DNA of 64,000 bases from Chitinophagaceae bacterium (GTDB lineage: Bacteria; Bacteroidota; Bacteroidia; Chitinophagales; Chitinophagaceae): the NCBI GenBank assembly GCA_017307755.1, contig JAFKGQ010000009.1:186001-250000 (forward strand), given 5' to 3'. The position numbers and the translations under genes are program-made. This document shows, one piece after another, positions 10,401 to 18,623 of the stretch. Position 1 is the stretch's first letter. Each line of letters opens with the position of its first letter. The notes under the pieces are model-generated. The model was given only the letters and a program-made list of their open reading frames with translations, had not been told where the DNA came from and searched no databases.

Positions 10401-10646
10401 GAGAATGGCTCTTACATGCGGCTGAAGAATACACAACTCGGATACAATTTTCCGGAGGCCTGGCTGAAGGCGGCCCATATTCCGCAGCTGCGTCTTTATG
10501 TAGCCGCGCAGAATCTGTTCACCGTCACCAAATATTCCGGATTGGACCCTGAAATGGGTAATCCCGATCCCAAGCTGATGGGTATTGACCAGGGATATTA
10601 TCCGCAGACCCGTACTTATATGATCGGCCTCAATGTAAAATTCTAA
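7443..10646 (+). CDS. SusC/RagA-family TonB-linked outer-membrane transporter
   Basis: 1067 residues from the ATG at 7443. A signal peptide (RRSTSSRPIFSATFF... ending at AFSQQ) is followed by a carboxypeptidase-regulatory-like domain (about 33-110, start IVRGRTIDDKGQVLAGVSV), a TonB box region (NDVVVIGYGTQKR), the plug (LQGKVAGVVV, VRIRGIGSINGS, DPLYVVDGLP, DASAAAIYGSRAANGVVMI) and a C-terminal barrel ending in MIGLNVKF. It has no STN domain, so it is not expected to signal to an anti-sigma factor; control more likely comes from the divergent ROK repressor. The SusD partner follows after 19 nt. It imports an unidentified saccharide. Confidence 0.97.
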   Translation: MRRSTSSRPIFSATFFLSLLLGLSFTAFSQQSLIVRGRTIDDKGQVLAGVSVILKGGSAAQGTFSDEKGVFQITVPRLPAVLAATNVGYQPVEITVSTTDEAVVVLKAVSAQLNDVVVIGYGTQKRVDVTGAIGSVTNKDIRNLPVRSAQEALQGKVAGVVVTQSSGSPGSLGVVRIRGIGSINGSNDPLYVVDGLPQGSVSWLNPNDIETMDVLKDASAAAIYGSRAANGVVMITTKKGSTNDDMHVSFDSYTGIQSAWKRPHMLNASEFIQYKVRAAQAGGTVSSLPAEMSTQAGIDQVLQFVKDNTGSAAGTDWWKQIVNSNALTQSYTIGVSGGTKKVALGSTLGYMRQNGLIGGSDYTRISWHNNMDVKVSSRIKFSTNFNVIYEKRRNVDENNPYTGTIFNAMTGDPITPVWRNHLVNVPAFLNYTNIMNGYEADNPFSQYAGLIYSNKSNPVAQIERMRQSQYSSLGLKGGAALDVKIIEPLSFRSNFGADIVGGLSQGFLPSYYLTAFDQAKLNTVSNSTSYQNYFVWTNTLTFDKTWNDHHLTVLGGWSAELTKGVLNSASKQGIINNNPDQRIIDAGTVNPGAGGSTYSSALNSYFGRINYVFAGRYILAGNIRRDGSSNFGPGHRWGTFPSVSAAWRLTQESFIKDADINWLDDAKLRASYGLIGNQNVTTSGAYLSPYGNTGYYYFGATGVAAMGGGRSAVGNPDLQWETSKQTDIGLDLSLLKGKFIVTVDYFNKKVEDMLLQVPLPSTLGFPNNPYANVGSMQNRGWELSVTHNNHIGDLSIGVTANVSTFRNKVLSLRGGLPIYGKAHLGESITKTEEGKPVGYYFGYLTDGIFQTQQEVDKSAQAGLSSPGDLRFKDINGTDAAGNVTRGPDGKLNDADRTKIGDPWPKFTYGLTLNLAYGRVDFSAFFQGSQGNDVMNILRYDTEAGTGYYNAPAGYLQQAWNGPGTSNTHYKISSNAGLNTNVSDHFVENGSYMRLKNTQLGYNFPEAWLKAAHIPQLRLYVAAQNLFTVTKYSGLDPEMGNPDPKLMGIDQGYYPQTRTYMIGLNVKF

Positions 10647-10665
10647 CCTGCCAAAACAAATCATT

Positions 10666-12273
10666 ATGAAATCATATACGCACATAATTGTCGTTGCTGT
10701 AGCGATGCTGTTCTCGTCCTGTTCCAAGAATTTTTTGGACAGGGCCCCGTTGGGGAAGCAGACGGAAGACAATTTTTATTCTTCCCGTAATGCGGGGATG
10801 AAGACGGTCGTCAATTGTTATATGGGATTTAATAACTTTTGGAACTTCCAGGCGGCGTTGGTGGAGCTTGGGAATATGGCCTCGGACGAGAGCGAGAAAG
10901 GAGGCTCCGATGCGGGAGATCGTCCTTTTGCGGCTGATCTTGGTTATGGACGCGCGCTTTCTTCGAATGAAACGCTTTCGGGGATCTGGGCGGCCTGTTA
11001 CAGCAGCATCGGCAATTGCAATGCCGGGCTCGACAATCTTCCCAAGGCATCGCTGGTGGATGCGACGGGCAGCCCTGTTCCCGATGCAGATAAGGCCAGG
11101 TATATCGCGGAGATACGTTTTCTGCGTGCCTGGTATTATTTTGATCTGGCGAGGGTTTTTGGTGGTGTGCCGCTGGTGACCAAGACGCTTACGACGGCCG
11201 ACAGAGGCAAGCTTCCCCGCGCCACTGATGCCGAGACCTTCAAGTTTATTACTGACGAGCTGATAGCCTGTACACAGGTGGCCAGTCTGCCTTCGAAAAA
11301 GGACATGCCGCCGGCGGAGCTGGGTCGTGTCAGCAAGGAGGCGGTGTGGGCTACATTGGCAAGGGTATATCTTTTTTATGCAGGGACGGATAACTCACTG
11401 TATGCGCTGGCTCGGGACGCTGCTAAAAAGGTCATCGATGCCAATGTTTATTCGCTGGCCACGAATTACCAGGACCTGTTTCTTCCCGGCGGGTACAAGC
11501 TGGATGAGAATGTATGGGCGGTGCATTACCAGGTGGACAATGCTTTAGGGGCGGTGGGAAGTTTTACCCCGTTGTATACCAATCCCCGGTGTGTGGCCGG
11601 CTATGGTTTTGACTGTCCTACTGAAAACCTGGTGGGCGAATATGAGACGGGAGATCCCCGTCTGCTGATGACGGTACTCGATCAGGGTGATGTTTTTCCC
11701 GGTGCGGGTGGCACCAACGATGTCATGGATTTTACGAGTGGCGCGGGGTCGGGGCATTTTGGGCGTAAGATATATCTCACTGCGGCCCGCCGTGGCAGTC
11801 AATGGGGCTGGCCGGGCAACGAATGGACATTTTACCAGATACGCTATGCCGACGTGCTGTTGATGTATGCCGAGGCCTTGCTGGAGAGCGGCGGCGATAA
11901 AAATGAAGCGGCCGGGTATATCAACCAGGTCAGGCACCGGGCCAATACCTCTTCCCACACGGATGCGGAAGCGGTCAGCCGCGTGAGGACCATTCCTAAT
12001 ACGCCTCTGCCGGATGTCCTGGCTACGGATGATCTGCAGAAAGCCGTCCGTCATGAGAGAAGGGTGGAGCTGGGTATGGAATATGGCCGTACCTATGACC
12101 TTATCCGTTGGGGGACATTGGTGAGCACGATGCACGACTTTTCAACGAAACCATATGCAAATGGAAGGGGTGCGGCTTTTAAAGCGCCGGCCTCGGGCAG
12201 ATATCTTTTCCCTATTCCTCAGACGGAGATCGATCTATCCGGGGGCTCCATTAAACAAAACCCGGGATTTTAG
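10666..12273 (+). CDS. RagB/SusD-family outer-membrane lipoprotein
   Basis: 535 residues. The signal peptide ends in the lipobox LFSSC, followed by SKNFLDRAPLGKQTEDNFYSS, the standard start of mature RagB/SusD proteins. The middle shows the TPR-type AEIRFLRAWYYFDLARVFGGVPLV motif and the C-terminal part contains FYQIRYADVLLMYAEALLESGG and HERRVELGMEYGRTYDLIRWG, both diagnostic for the family. It is the surface glycan-binding partner of the SusC that ends 19 nt upstream. The next gene begins 4 nt after its stop, so the SusCD pair and the metabolic genes appear to form one operon. Confidence 0.95.
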   Translation: MKSYTHIIVVAVAMLFSSCSKNFLDRAPLGKQTEDNFYSSRNAGMKTVVNCYMGFNNFWNFQAALVELGNMASDESEKGGSDAGDRPFAADLGYGRALSSNETLSGIWAACYSSIGNCNAGLDNLPKASLVDATGSPVPDADKARYIAEIRFLRAWYYFDLARVFGGVPLVTKTLTTADRGKLPRATDAETFKFITDELIACTQVASLPSKKDMPPAELGRVSKEAVWATLARVYLFYAGTDNSLYALARDAAKKVIDANVYSLATNYQDLFLPGGYKLDENVWAVHYQVDNALGAVGSFTPLYTNPRCVAGYGFDCPTENLVGEYETGDPRLLMTVLDQGDVFPGAGGTNDVMDFTSGAGSGHFGRKIYLTAARRGSQWGWPGNEWTFYQIRYADVLLMYAEALLESGGDKNEAAGYINQVRHRANTSSHTDAEAVSRVRTIPNTPLPDVLATDDLQKAVRHERRVELGMEYGRTYDLIRWGTLVSTMHDFSTKPYANGRGAAFKAPASGRYLFPIPQTEIDLSGGSIKQNPGF

Positions 12274-12277
12274 TGCT

Positions 12278-13363
12278 ATGATGACATCTAATTCGTCCTG
12301 CAGAATACTTGTAGCCGGATGCGGAAATATGGGCGCTTCGCATGCGCTGGCGTATCACCATATGGATGGGTTTTCCATCGTGGGGCTTGTATCCGGCGGA
12401 GACAGCAAGCAGGTGCTGAATGAGAAGCTGGGCGGTGCTTATCCTCTTTTTGCCGACTATGCGGAGGCTCTTGAGCAGACCCGTCCCGATGCGGTGTGTA
12501 TTGCAACGTATCCTGACACCCATGAACAATTTGCTATCATGGCTTTTGAAAAGGGCTGTCATGTCTTTATCGAGAAGCCGTTGGCCGACACCATCGAAGG
12601 GGCGGAAAGAGTGGCTGCCGCCGCGAGGAAAGCGGGCCGCAAGCTGGTGGTGGGATATATCCTGCGTCATCATCCTTCCTGGGTGCGGTTTATATCGCTT
12701 TCGGGGCAATTGGGCAAGCCGTTGGTCATGCGGATGAACCTCAATCAGCAAAGCCATGGCAAGACGTGGGCTGTACACAGGAACCTGATGAATAGTCTCA
12801 GCCCTATCGTGGACTGTGGGGTGCATTATGTCGATGTGATGTGTCAGATGACCCGTTGCCGGCCTACGCAGGTGAGCGCCATTGGGGCCAGACTGACGGA
12901 GGAAATACCTGTGGGTAATTATAATTATGGTCAGCTGCAGATACGCTTTGAGGACGGGTCTGTCGGCTGGTATGAAGCGGGCTGGGGTCCTATGATGAGC
13001 GAGACAGCATTTTTTGTAAAGGATGTCATTGGTCCCAAGGGCTGTGTGTCCATTGTGGCGAGGGAGGCCGCCGGCTCGGGCAAATCGGATTCGGTGGAGG
13101 CGCATACGAAGACGGAGTCTTTAAGATATCATTCTGCTGTGCTGAATGCCGACGGAAATTTCCGGGAGCCGGACAGCTGGATCAACCTGGAGGATGAGCC
13201 GGATCATAACGAATTGTGCAGGCGTGAGCAGGCGTTCTTTCTACGCTCCATCCGTGAGGACCTGGATCTGTCGGACGCGGTGGAAGATGCAGTCAACAGT
13301 CTGCGTATTGTACTGGCTTGTGATGAATCTGTAAGGACGGGCCGGGTAATTTATTTAAAATAA
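12278..13363 (+). CDS. Gfo/Idh/MocA-family oxidoreductase, cytoplasmic
   Basis: 361 residues from the ATG at 12278 (the next codon is also ATG). Longer in-frame starts would overlap susD and encode no conserved sequence. The N-terminal Rossmann domain begins CRILVAGCGNMGASHALAYH, with the NAD(P)-binding glycine pattern GCGNMG, and the family motif EKP occurs in HVFIEKPLAD near residue 100. There is no signal peptide, so the protein is cytoplasmic. Members oxidise or reduce hydroxyl groups of sugars, inositols or sugar acids. It sits 4 nt after susD and 8 nt before a second Gfo/Idh gene, which suggests the two act on the same imported sugar. Confidence 0.92.
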   Translation: MMTSNSSCRILVAGCGNMGASHALAYHHMDGFSIVGLVSGGDSKQVLNEKLGGAYPLFADYAEALEQTRPDAVCIATYPDTHEQFAIMAFEKGCHVFIEKPLADTIEGAERVAAAARKAGRKLVVGYILRHHPSWVRFISLSGQLGKPLVMRMNLNQQSHGKTWAVHRNLMNSLSPIVDCGVHYVDVMCQMTRCRPTQVSAIGARLTEEIPVGNYNYGQLQIRFEDGSVGWYEAGWGPMMSETAFFVKDVIGPKGCVSIVAREAAGSGKSDSVEAHTKTESLRYHSAVLNADGNFREPDSWINLEDEPDHNELCRREQAFFLRSIREDLDLSDAVEDAVNSLRIVLACDESVRTGRVIYLK

Positions 13364-13371
13364 AAAATAAC

Positions 13372-14385
13372 ATGACGCATCGCAGGGAATTTCTTAAACA
13401 TATGGCATTGGCAGGCGCCGGTGTCGGCCTGTTGTCATCGGACGTACAGGCTGCTGCCATGGCTTTTGCCGCCCCGATCAAGGTGGGTGTGATTGGCCTG
13501 GATACAGAGCATAGCGTCGCCTTTACCAGGACATTGAATGATCCGCAGGCGCCGGCGGATGTTGCAGGCTTTCGTGTCGTGGCTGCCTTTCCCTATGGCA
13601 GCCGCGATATCCCTTCCAGCGTAGCCATGATACCGGGTTTTACGGAGGAGATGAAGAAGTTGGGTGTGGAGATCGTATCCTCGGTGGATGAGCTGATCAG
13701 GCGCAGCGATGTGATCCTGCTGGAGACAAATGATGGCAGGCTGCACCTTCAGCAGGCGCTGCCGGTGCTGAAGTCGCGCAAGCGGGTGTTTATCGACAAG
13801 CCGATAGCCGCGTCGCTGGCTGATGCGGCGGCCATCTTTGACGCTGCGAAAAAATATGGGACACCTTTGTTCTCTTCCTCTTCTCTGCGCTTTATGGACA
13901 GCGCTCAGTCGGTGGCTGCGGGAAAGATAGGTAAAGTGTTAGGCGCGGACGCGTATGGTCCGGCCTCCATGGAAAAGACGCATCCGGACCTGTTCTGGTA
14001 TGGGATACATGCCATCGAAGCCCTGTACACGGTGATGGGAACGGGATGTAAAACAGTAACCCGATTTTACACGGAAGGCACCGATGTGGTGGTGGGTATC
14101 TGGGCTGATGGGCGGATCGGCACCTTTAGGGGGACCCGTACGGGGACTTATGATTTCGGGGGTACGGTGTTTGGCGAAAAAGGCGTGGCATCTATCGGTC
14201 CCTGGCAAGGCTACCGGCCTCTTGTGGTGAAGATCGCGGAGTTCTTCCGTACGGGGCAGGCGCCGGTGACGGCGGAGGAGACCCTCGAGATCTTTGCTTT
14301 TATGGAGGCGGCGCAGCAGAGCAGGGACCAGGGGGGTATTCCCGTGGCGCTGGAAAGTATGCTGCAGAAGGCGCGTGCCAAATAA
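13372..14385 (+). CDS. Gfo/Idh/MocA-like protein with Tat signal and atypical nucleotide loop
   Basis: 337 residues. The N-terminus HRREFLKHMALAGAGVG is a twin-arginine signal, ending around VQAAAMA, so a folded, cofactor-loaded protein should be exported to the periplasm. The mature protein starts IKVGVIGLDTEHSVAFTR: the position of the Rossmann GxGxxG is occupied by GLDTEHS. A family-type lysine motif remains in RVFIDKPIAA. It therefore belongs to the IGLDTxHS branch of Gfo/Idh-like proteins, whose activity is mostly unknown. It is 8 nt downstream of the cytoplasmic Gfo/Idh gene and 26 nt upstream of the AGE epimerase gene. Whether it binds NAD(P) in the usual way is uncertain. Confidence 0.85.
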   Translation: MTHRREFLKHMALAGAGVGLLSSDVQAAAMAFAAPIKVGVIGLDTEHSVAFTRTLNDPQAPADVAGFRVVAAFPYGSRDIPSSVAMIPGFTEEMKKLGVEIVSSVDELIRRSDVILLETNDGRLHLQQALPVLKSRKRVFIDKPIAASLADAAAIFDAAKKYGTPLFSSSSLRFMDSAQSVAAGKIGKVLGADAYGPASMEKTHPDLFWYGIHAIEALYTVMGTGCKTVTRFYTEGTDVVVGIWADGRIGTFRGTRTGTYDFGGTVFGEKGVASIGPWQGYRPLVVKIAEFFRTGQAPVTAEETLEIFAFMEAAQQSRDQGGIPVALESMLQKARAK

Positions 14386-14411
14386 TTTTCTCAAGGCAAC
14401 TTTTATAATAC

Positions 14412-15626
14412 ATGACTAAGAAGCAAATTGATCTCCGTGCGTACGCTGATCTGTACCGCGACAACCTGTTACAAAGCGTTATTCCTTTCTGGACCCAGCA
14501 TTCTCCCGACCCTGTTTATGGAGGTTTTTTTACCTGTCTGGATAAAAAGGGCCAGGTATATGATACAGACAAATTCATATGGCTGCAATGCAGACAGGTC
14601 TGGACCTTTTCGATGCTGTACAACCAGCTGGAAGCCCGGCAGGAGTGGCTGGACCTGGCTTTACAGGGCGCCCGTTTTCTGGAAGCCCATGGCAGGGACA
14701 GTGAAGGCAACTGGTATTTTTCCTGCAGCAGGGAGGGCAAACCCCTGGTGCAACCGTACAATATTTTTTCCGATTGTTTTGCCTCCATGGCATTTGCGCA
14801 ATTGTATAAAGCCACGGGGAAAGCGTCATACAAGGAGATAGCTCTTACGACCTTTCACCGTATACTGGCCCGGAGAAGCAATCCCAAGGGCATTTATAGT
14901 AAGGCCTTTCCCGGCACCAGGGATCTGCAGGGGTTTTCTCTGCCGATGATCCTTTGTAACCTGGTGCTGGAGATGGAGGAGATCCTGGACCCCAGACTGG
15001 TGGAAAGCACGATTGCGGATGGTGTCCATTCGGTCATGGATGTGTTTTATCAACCTCAATTCGGGTTGATCCTGGAGAATGTCACGCCTGCCGGGGGATT
15101 TTCCGATTCTTTTGAAGGGCGTCTGTTGAACCCGGGGCATGCCATCGAATCCATGTGGTTTATTATGGATCTGGGGAGCCGGGCGGGCGACAAAGACCTT
15201 ATCAGGAAGGCTACCGATATCACGTTGAAGACCCTGGAATATGCATGGGATCCCCGCTATGGGGGTATCTTTTATTTTATGGATGTGAAAGGCCATCCAC
15301 CTCAACAATTAGAATGGGATCAAAAGATCTGGTGGGTGCATGTGGAGACGTTGATCAGTCTGTTGAAGGGATACCGGCATACGGGCGACGAGCGTTGTCT
15401 GCACTGGTTCCAAAAAGTGCATGAATATACCTGGTCTCATTTTGTCGACGGGGAGCATGGGGAATGGTTTGGCTATTGCAACCGGCAAGGTGAGATATTG
15501 CTACAGGCCAAAGGAGGCAAATGGAAGGGGTGTTTTCATATTCCCCGCGGTCTTTATCAATGTTGGAAAACATTGAACGCGATAGAAGAAAAATATAAGG
15601 ATATTGCATACGAGGTTAAACAGTAA
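14412..15626 (+). CDS. N-acylglucosamine 2-epimerase (AGE) family sugar epimerase/isomerase
   Basis: 404 residues, the usual length of the family, predicted to be an (alpha/alpha)6 barrel. The two histidines that correspond to the catalytic pair of renin-binding protein-type epimerases are present: His243 in LNPGHAIESMWF and His376 in KGCFHIPRGLYQ. Family members interconvert N-acetylglucosamine/N-acetylmannosamine, mannose/fructose, mannose/glucose or cellobiose epimers; the sequence alone does not tell which. No sialic-acid lyase gene is seen nearby, so a sialic-acid pathway is not supported. No signal peptide, so cytoplasmic. It is 26 nt after a Gfo/Idh-like gene and 5 nt before the sugar symporter gene, consistent with inner-membrane import followed by epimerisation. 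Confidence 0.9.
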   Translation: MTKKQIDLRAYADLYRDNLLQSVIPFWTQHSPDPVYGGFFTCLDKKGQVYDTDKFIWLQCRQVWTFSMLYNQLEARQEWLDLALQGARFLEAHGRDSEGNWYFSCSREGKPLVQPYNIFSDCFASMAFAQLYKATGKASYKEIALTTFHRILARRSNPKGIYSKAFPGTRDLQGFSLPMILCNLVLEMEEILDPRLVESTIADGVHSVMDVFYQPQFGLILENVTPAGGFSDSFEGRLLNPGHAIESMWFIMDLGSRAGDKDLIRKATDITLKTLEYAWDPRYGGIFYFMDVKGHPPQQLEWDQKIWWVHVETLISLLKGYRHTGDERCLHWFQKVHEYTWSHFVDGEHGEWFGYCNRQGEILLQAKGGKWKGCFHIPRGLYQCWKTLNAIEEKYKDIAYEVKQ

Positions 15627-15631
15627 AGAGC

Positions 15632-16885
15632 ATGGCAATTACACCTGCACAAGATCTGACGATGTCCGCCGTGGGCGGCGAAGAACGCAAGGGGGCGTAT
15701 ACTACCGCCCTGGCGTCGCTGGCTGTATTGTATTTTGTAATGGGTTTTATCACGTGTCTGAACGATACGCTGGTGCCTTTTTTCAGGAGGGGTTTTAAGC
15801 TGACCTATGCGCAGTCCTCGCTGGTGCAATTCTATTTTTTTCTCACTTATGGCATTATGTCCATACCGGCGGGCAGGGTGGTGGAAAGGACGGGCTATAA
15901 GAAAGGGATGGTATGGGGGTTCAGCATCGCTGCCGGCGGGGCGCTTTTGTTTTTCCCCGCCTCGGCGTATCATCAATATGCGTTGTTCCTGGCGGCTTTG
16001 TTTACCATTGCCATCGGCATCGTGCTGTTGCAGGTGGCCGCCAATCCTTATGTGACTGCGCTGGGGCCGGCTTCGACGGCTTCTTCCCGTCTGGCCTTGA
16101 TACAGGGGGCGGGCTCCATCGGAACGACGGTAGCTCCTCTTTTTGGCGCGGGGGTTATCCTGTCCCATTTGCATGAATCGCATGCTTCCAGTGAGGCGGT
16201 GAAATATCCTTACTTAGGTATCGCCGGTCTGCTGGTCCTTATCGCGCTGCTGGTGTCCGCCCTGAAACTGCCGGTGATACAGCGGTCTTCTGCTGTAAAA
16301 GAGGGGGAGGGGGCTTCCCGGAGGGGAGTCTTTTCATTTCGTAACCTGCGGCTGGGGATACCGGCTATTTTCGCCTATGTGGGTGCGGAAGTGGCGGTGG
16401 GTACCTTCCTCACCAATTATGTAGCCGACACGCTGCATATCCCGGAGAACGAGGCCAACCGGTACGTTTCTTTTTATTGGGGAGGTATGCTGGTGGGGCG
16501 GTTGTTAGGGGCGATGGTGCTGCGGATGCTGCGTTCGGCGGTGGTGTTGAGCTGTTGTGCTACCGCAGCGATCGTCTGTGTCGGGATATCTATCTTTACG
16601 GACGGGAATCTGGCTGTGTGGAGCATGGTGGCGGTGGGCCTCTGCAACTCCATTATGTTCGCGTCCATTTTTTCGCTGGCCGTCGAAGGTCTGGGGTCTT
16701 ATAGCATGCGGGCATCGGGCTGGCTTTCCACCGCCATCATCGGGGGTGCGGTCATGCCTTTTCTGCAGGGTGTCTTAAAAGATCATTTCAGCTGGAAGCC
16801 GGCATTTCTCGTGCCGGTGGTCTGTTATCTGTATATTGTATTCTATGGGTTGAACGGGCACAAGCCTTTTTTTAAAAAACATTAA
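15632..16885 (+). CDS. FucP/GluP-like MFS sugar:proton symporter
   Basis: 417 residues with about 12 predicted membrane helices. Helix 1 carries FVMGFITCLNDTLVPFF, matching the fucose-galactose-glucose:proton symporter (FHS) signature in which Asn and Asp lie in the sugar path, and the loop AANPYVTALGP is also typical of that group. It should bring a monosaccharide or small sugar across the cytoplasmic membrane. The start is the ATG at 15632, 5 nt after the epimerase stop. With SusC/SusD for the outer membrane and this symporter for the inner membrane, the operon encodes the full uptake route. Confidence 0.92.
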   Translation: MAITPAQDLTMSAVGGEERKGAYTTALASLAVLYFVMGFITCLNDTLVPFFRRGFKLTYAQSSLVQFYFFLTYGIMSIPAGRVVERTGYKKGMVWGFSIAAGGALLFFPASAYHQYALFLAALFTIAIGIVLLQVAANPYVTALGPASTASSRLALIQGAGSIGTTVAPLFGAGVILSHLHESHASSEAVKYPYLGIAGLLVLIALLVSALKLPVIQRSSAVKEGEGASRRGVFSFRNLRLGIPAIFAYVGAEVAVGTFLTNYVADTLHIPENEANRYVSFYWGGMLVGRLLGAMVLRMLRSAVVLSCCATAAIVCVGISIFTDGNLAVWSMVAVGLCNSIMFASIFSLAVEGLGSYSMRASGWLSTAIIGGAVMPFLQGVLKDHFSWKPAFLVPVVCYLYIVFYGLNGHKPFFKKH

Positions 16886-16895
16886 ACATTGCGTC

Positions 16896-18623
16896 ATGGC
16901 GGACGATACATTATATCTGAACAATAAGGCCGCGGCACAGCAGACTTATGATGCTATTGTCATAGGCTCGGGTATCAGCGGCGGATGGGCGGCCAAGGAG
17001 CTTTGCGATCATGGGATCAAGACTTTGCTGTTGGAGAGAGGCCGGAATGTCACCCATCTCAAGGATTATCCAACGGCTCTGAAAAATCCCTGGGACTTTC
17101 GTCACCGGGGGCGGCTGCCCGACCCTGTACTGGATGAGAATCCTGTTGTCAGGAAATGTTATGCGTTCGGGGAGGCTACAGAGCACTTCTTTGTAAAGGA
17201 CAAAGAGCATCCCTATATCCAGGAGAAGCCCTATGATTGGATCAGGGGCTATCAGGTGGGCGGCAAGTCCCTGTTATGGGCGAGGCAGACGCAACGTTGG
17301 AGCAAGTATGAGTTCGAGGCCCCCGGCAGGGATGGGTTTGCGGTGGAATGGCCCATTGAGTACAGCGATCTGGCGCCCTGGTACAGCCATGTAGAAAGAT
17401 TTGCGGGTATCAGCGGCAACAAGGATGGCATCGAGAACCTGCCCGATGGCGAATTTCTTCCTCCATGGGAGCTGAACTGCGTGGAGAAACATATCCAGCA
17501 GCAGGTGGGTCAGCACTATACAGACCGGCAGGTGATCATTGGACGTTGTGCGCACCTGACTGCGCCGCAGGAAGTACACCGGCAGCAGGGGCGGGGGCAG
17601 TGTCAGGCCAGGAGTCTTTGTGAAAGGGGTTGTCCTTTTGGCGGATATTTCAGCTCCAACTCTTCCACCATACCCTGGGCCATGCGGACGGGGAATCTGA
17701 CGCTCAAGCCGGATTCCGTCGTGCATAGCATTATTTATGATGATAAAAAAGGCAAGGCCGTGGGTGTCATGGTGATCGACAACCATACCAAGCAGACGAC
17801 GGCCTATTATGCCCGTGTGATATTTGTCAATGCGGCCTGTCTGAATACCAACCTGATCCTTTTGAATTCCACGTCCGGAAGGTTTCCCAACGGACTGGGC
17901 AATGACAATGGGATCTTAGGTCACTATGTAGCTTTTCACAACTACCGGGGATCAGTAAGCGCAACATTTGACGGATTCTCCGACCATTATTACTATGGGC
18001 GTCGTCCTACCGCGGCTTTTATGCCATCCTTCCGGAATGTGTTCAAGCAGCAGACGGACTTCCTGCGGGGTTATATGGTGGATTTCTCCGCCGGTCGTTC
18101 CAGCTGGGACCAGGGTAACTGGACGGATGGGATCGGAGGCGCTTATAAGGATGCCATCACCGAGCCCGGCGGCTGGGGTGTATTTATGGGCATGCAGGGT
18201 GAGACGGTGCCCAAGTTTGAGAACCATGTCCGGCTGAGTAAGGATCAAAAGGACCCCTGGGGGATCCCGCAGCTGATCACCTCCGTTGGCTATGACGAAA
18301 ATGACGACCGGCTGGTGAAAGATTTTTTGGTACAGGGGGCGGAGATGCTGGAAAAGGCGGGGTGTAAGAACATCAGCTCATCCGACAATCACCAGGCGCC
18401 GGGGCTGGACATCCATGAGATGGGCGGGGTACGCATGGGTAAGGACCCGAAGACTTCTCTGCTCAACAAATGGAATCAACTGCATGCCTGCACCAATGTC
18501 TTTGTTACCGACGGCGCTTGTATGACCTCTGTAGGCAATCAGAATCCTTCATTGACTTTTATGGCATTGACGGCTCGTGCGGCGAACCATGCTGTGGAAG
18601 AACTAAAAAAAGGGAATCTATGA
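16896..18623 (+). CDS. GMC-family FAD-dependent sugar/alcohol oxidoreductase
   Basis: 575 residues. The FAD-binding GSGISGG is at 24-30 and the Glu for ribose binding follows in LLLERGR. The middle contains a Cys-rich segment SLCERGCPFGG. The C-terminal GMC domain has the expected catalytic pair, His507 in DIHEMGGVRMG and Asn550 in GNQNPSLT. No own signal peptide. Bacteroidota proteins of this type usually work with a Tat-exported gluconate-dehydrogenase-type subunit 3, which is not encoded here; the following gene is a Tat-exported protein of another family, starting within the GMC stop codon. The likely reaction is oxidation of a sugar hydroxyl (for example C3 of a glycoside), by inference from family and context. 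Confidence 0.9.
   Translation: MADDTLYLNNKAAAQQTYDAIVIGSGISGGWAAKELCDHGIKTLLLERGRNVTHLKDYPTALKNPWDFRHRGRLPDPVLDENPVVRKCYAFGEATEHFFVKDKEHPYIQEKPYDWIRGYQVGGKSLLWARQTQRWSKYEFEAPGRDGFAVEWPIEYSDLAPWYSHVERFAGISGNKDGIENLPDGEFLPPWELNCVEKHIQQQVGQHYTDRQVIIGRCAHLTAPQEVHRQQGRGQCQARSLCERGCPFGGYFSSNSSTIPWAMRTGNLTLKPDSVVHSIIYDDKKGKAVGVMVIDNHTKQTTAYYARVIFVNAACLNTNLILLNSTSGRFPNGLGNDNGILGHYVAFHNYRGSVSATFDGFSDHYYYGRRPTAAFMPSFRNVFKQQTDFLRGYMVDFSAGRSSWDQGNWTDGIGGAYKDAITEPGGWGVFMGMQGETVPKFENHVRLSKDQKDPWGIPQLITSVGYDENDDRLVKDFLVQGAEMLEKAGCKNISSSDNHQAPGLDIHEMGGVRMGKDPKTSLLNKWNQLHACTNVFVTDGACMTSVGNQNPSLTFMALTARAANHAVEELKKGNL

Noticed and set aside
12155..12277. Earlier start of the first Gfo/Idh gene overlapping susD
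   Set aside because: The extension is antisense-free but non-homologous and lies in another frame of the conserved SusD C-terminus; the ATG at 12278 directly precedes the Rossmann strand.
14412..15626. Sialic-acid utilisation (NanE-type) role for the AGE epimerase
   Set aside because: No N-acetylneuraminate lyase, sialidase or kinase gene is present in the operon, and the AGE family has several other activities.
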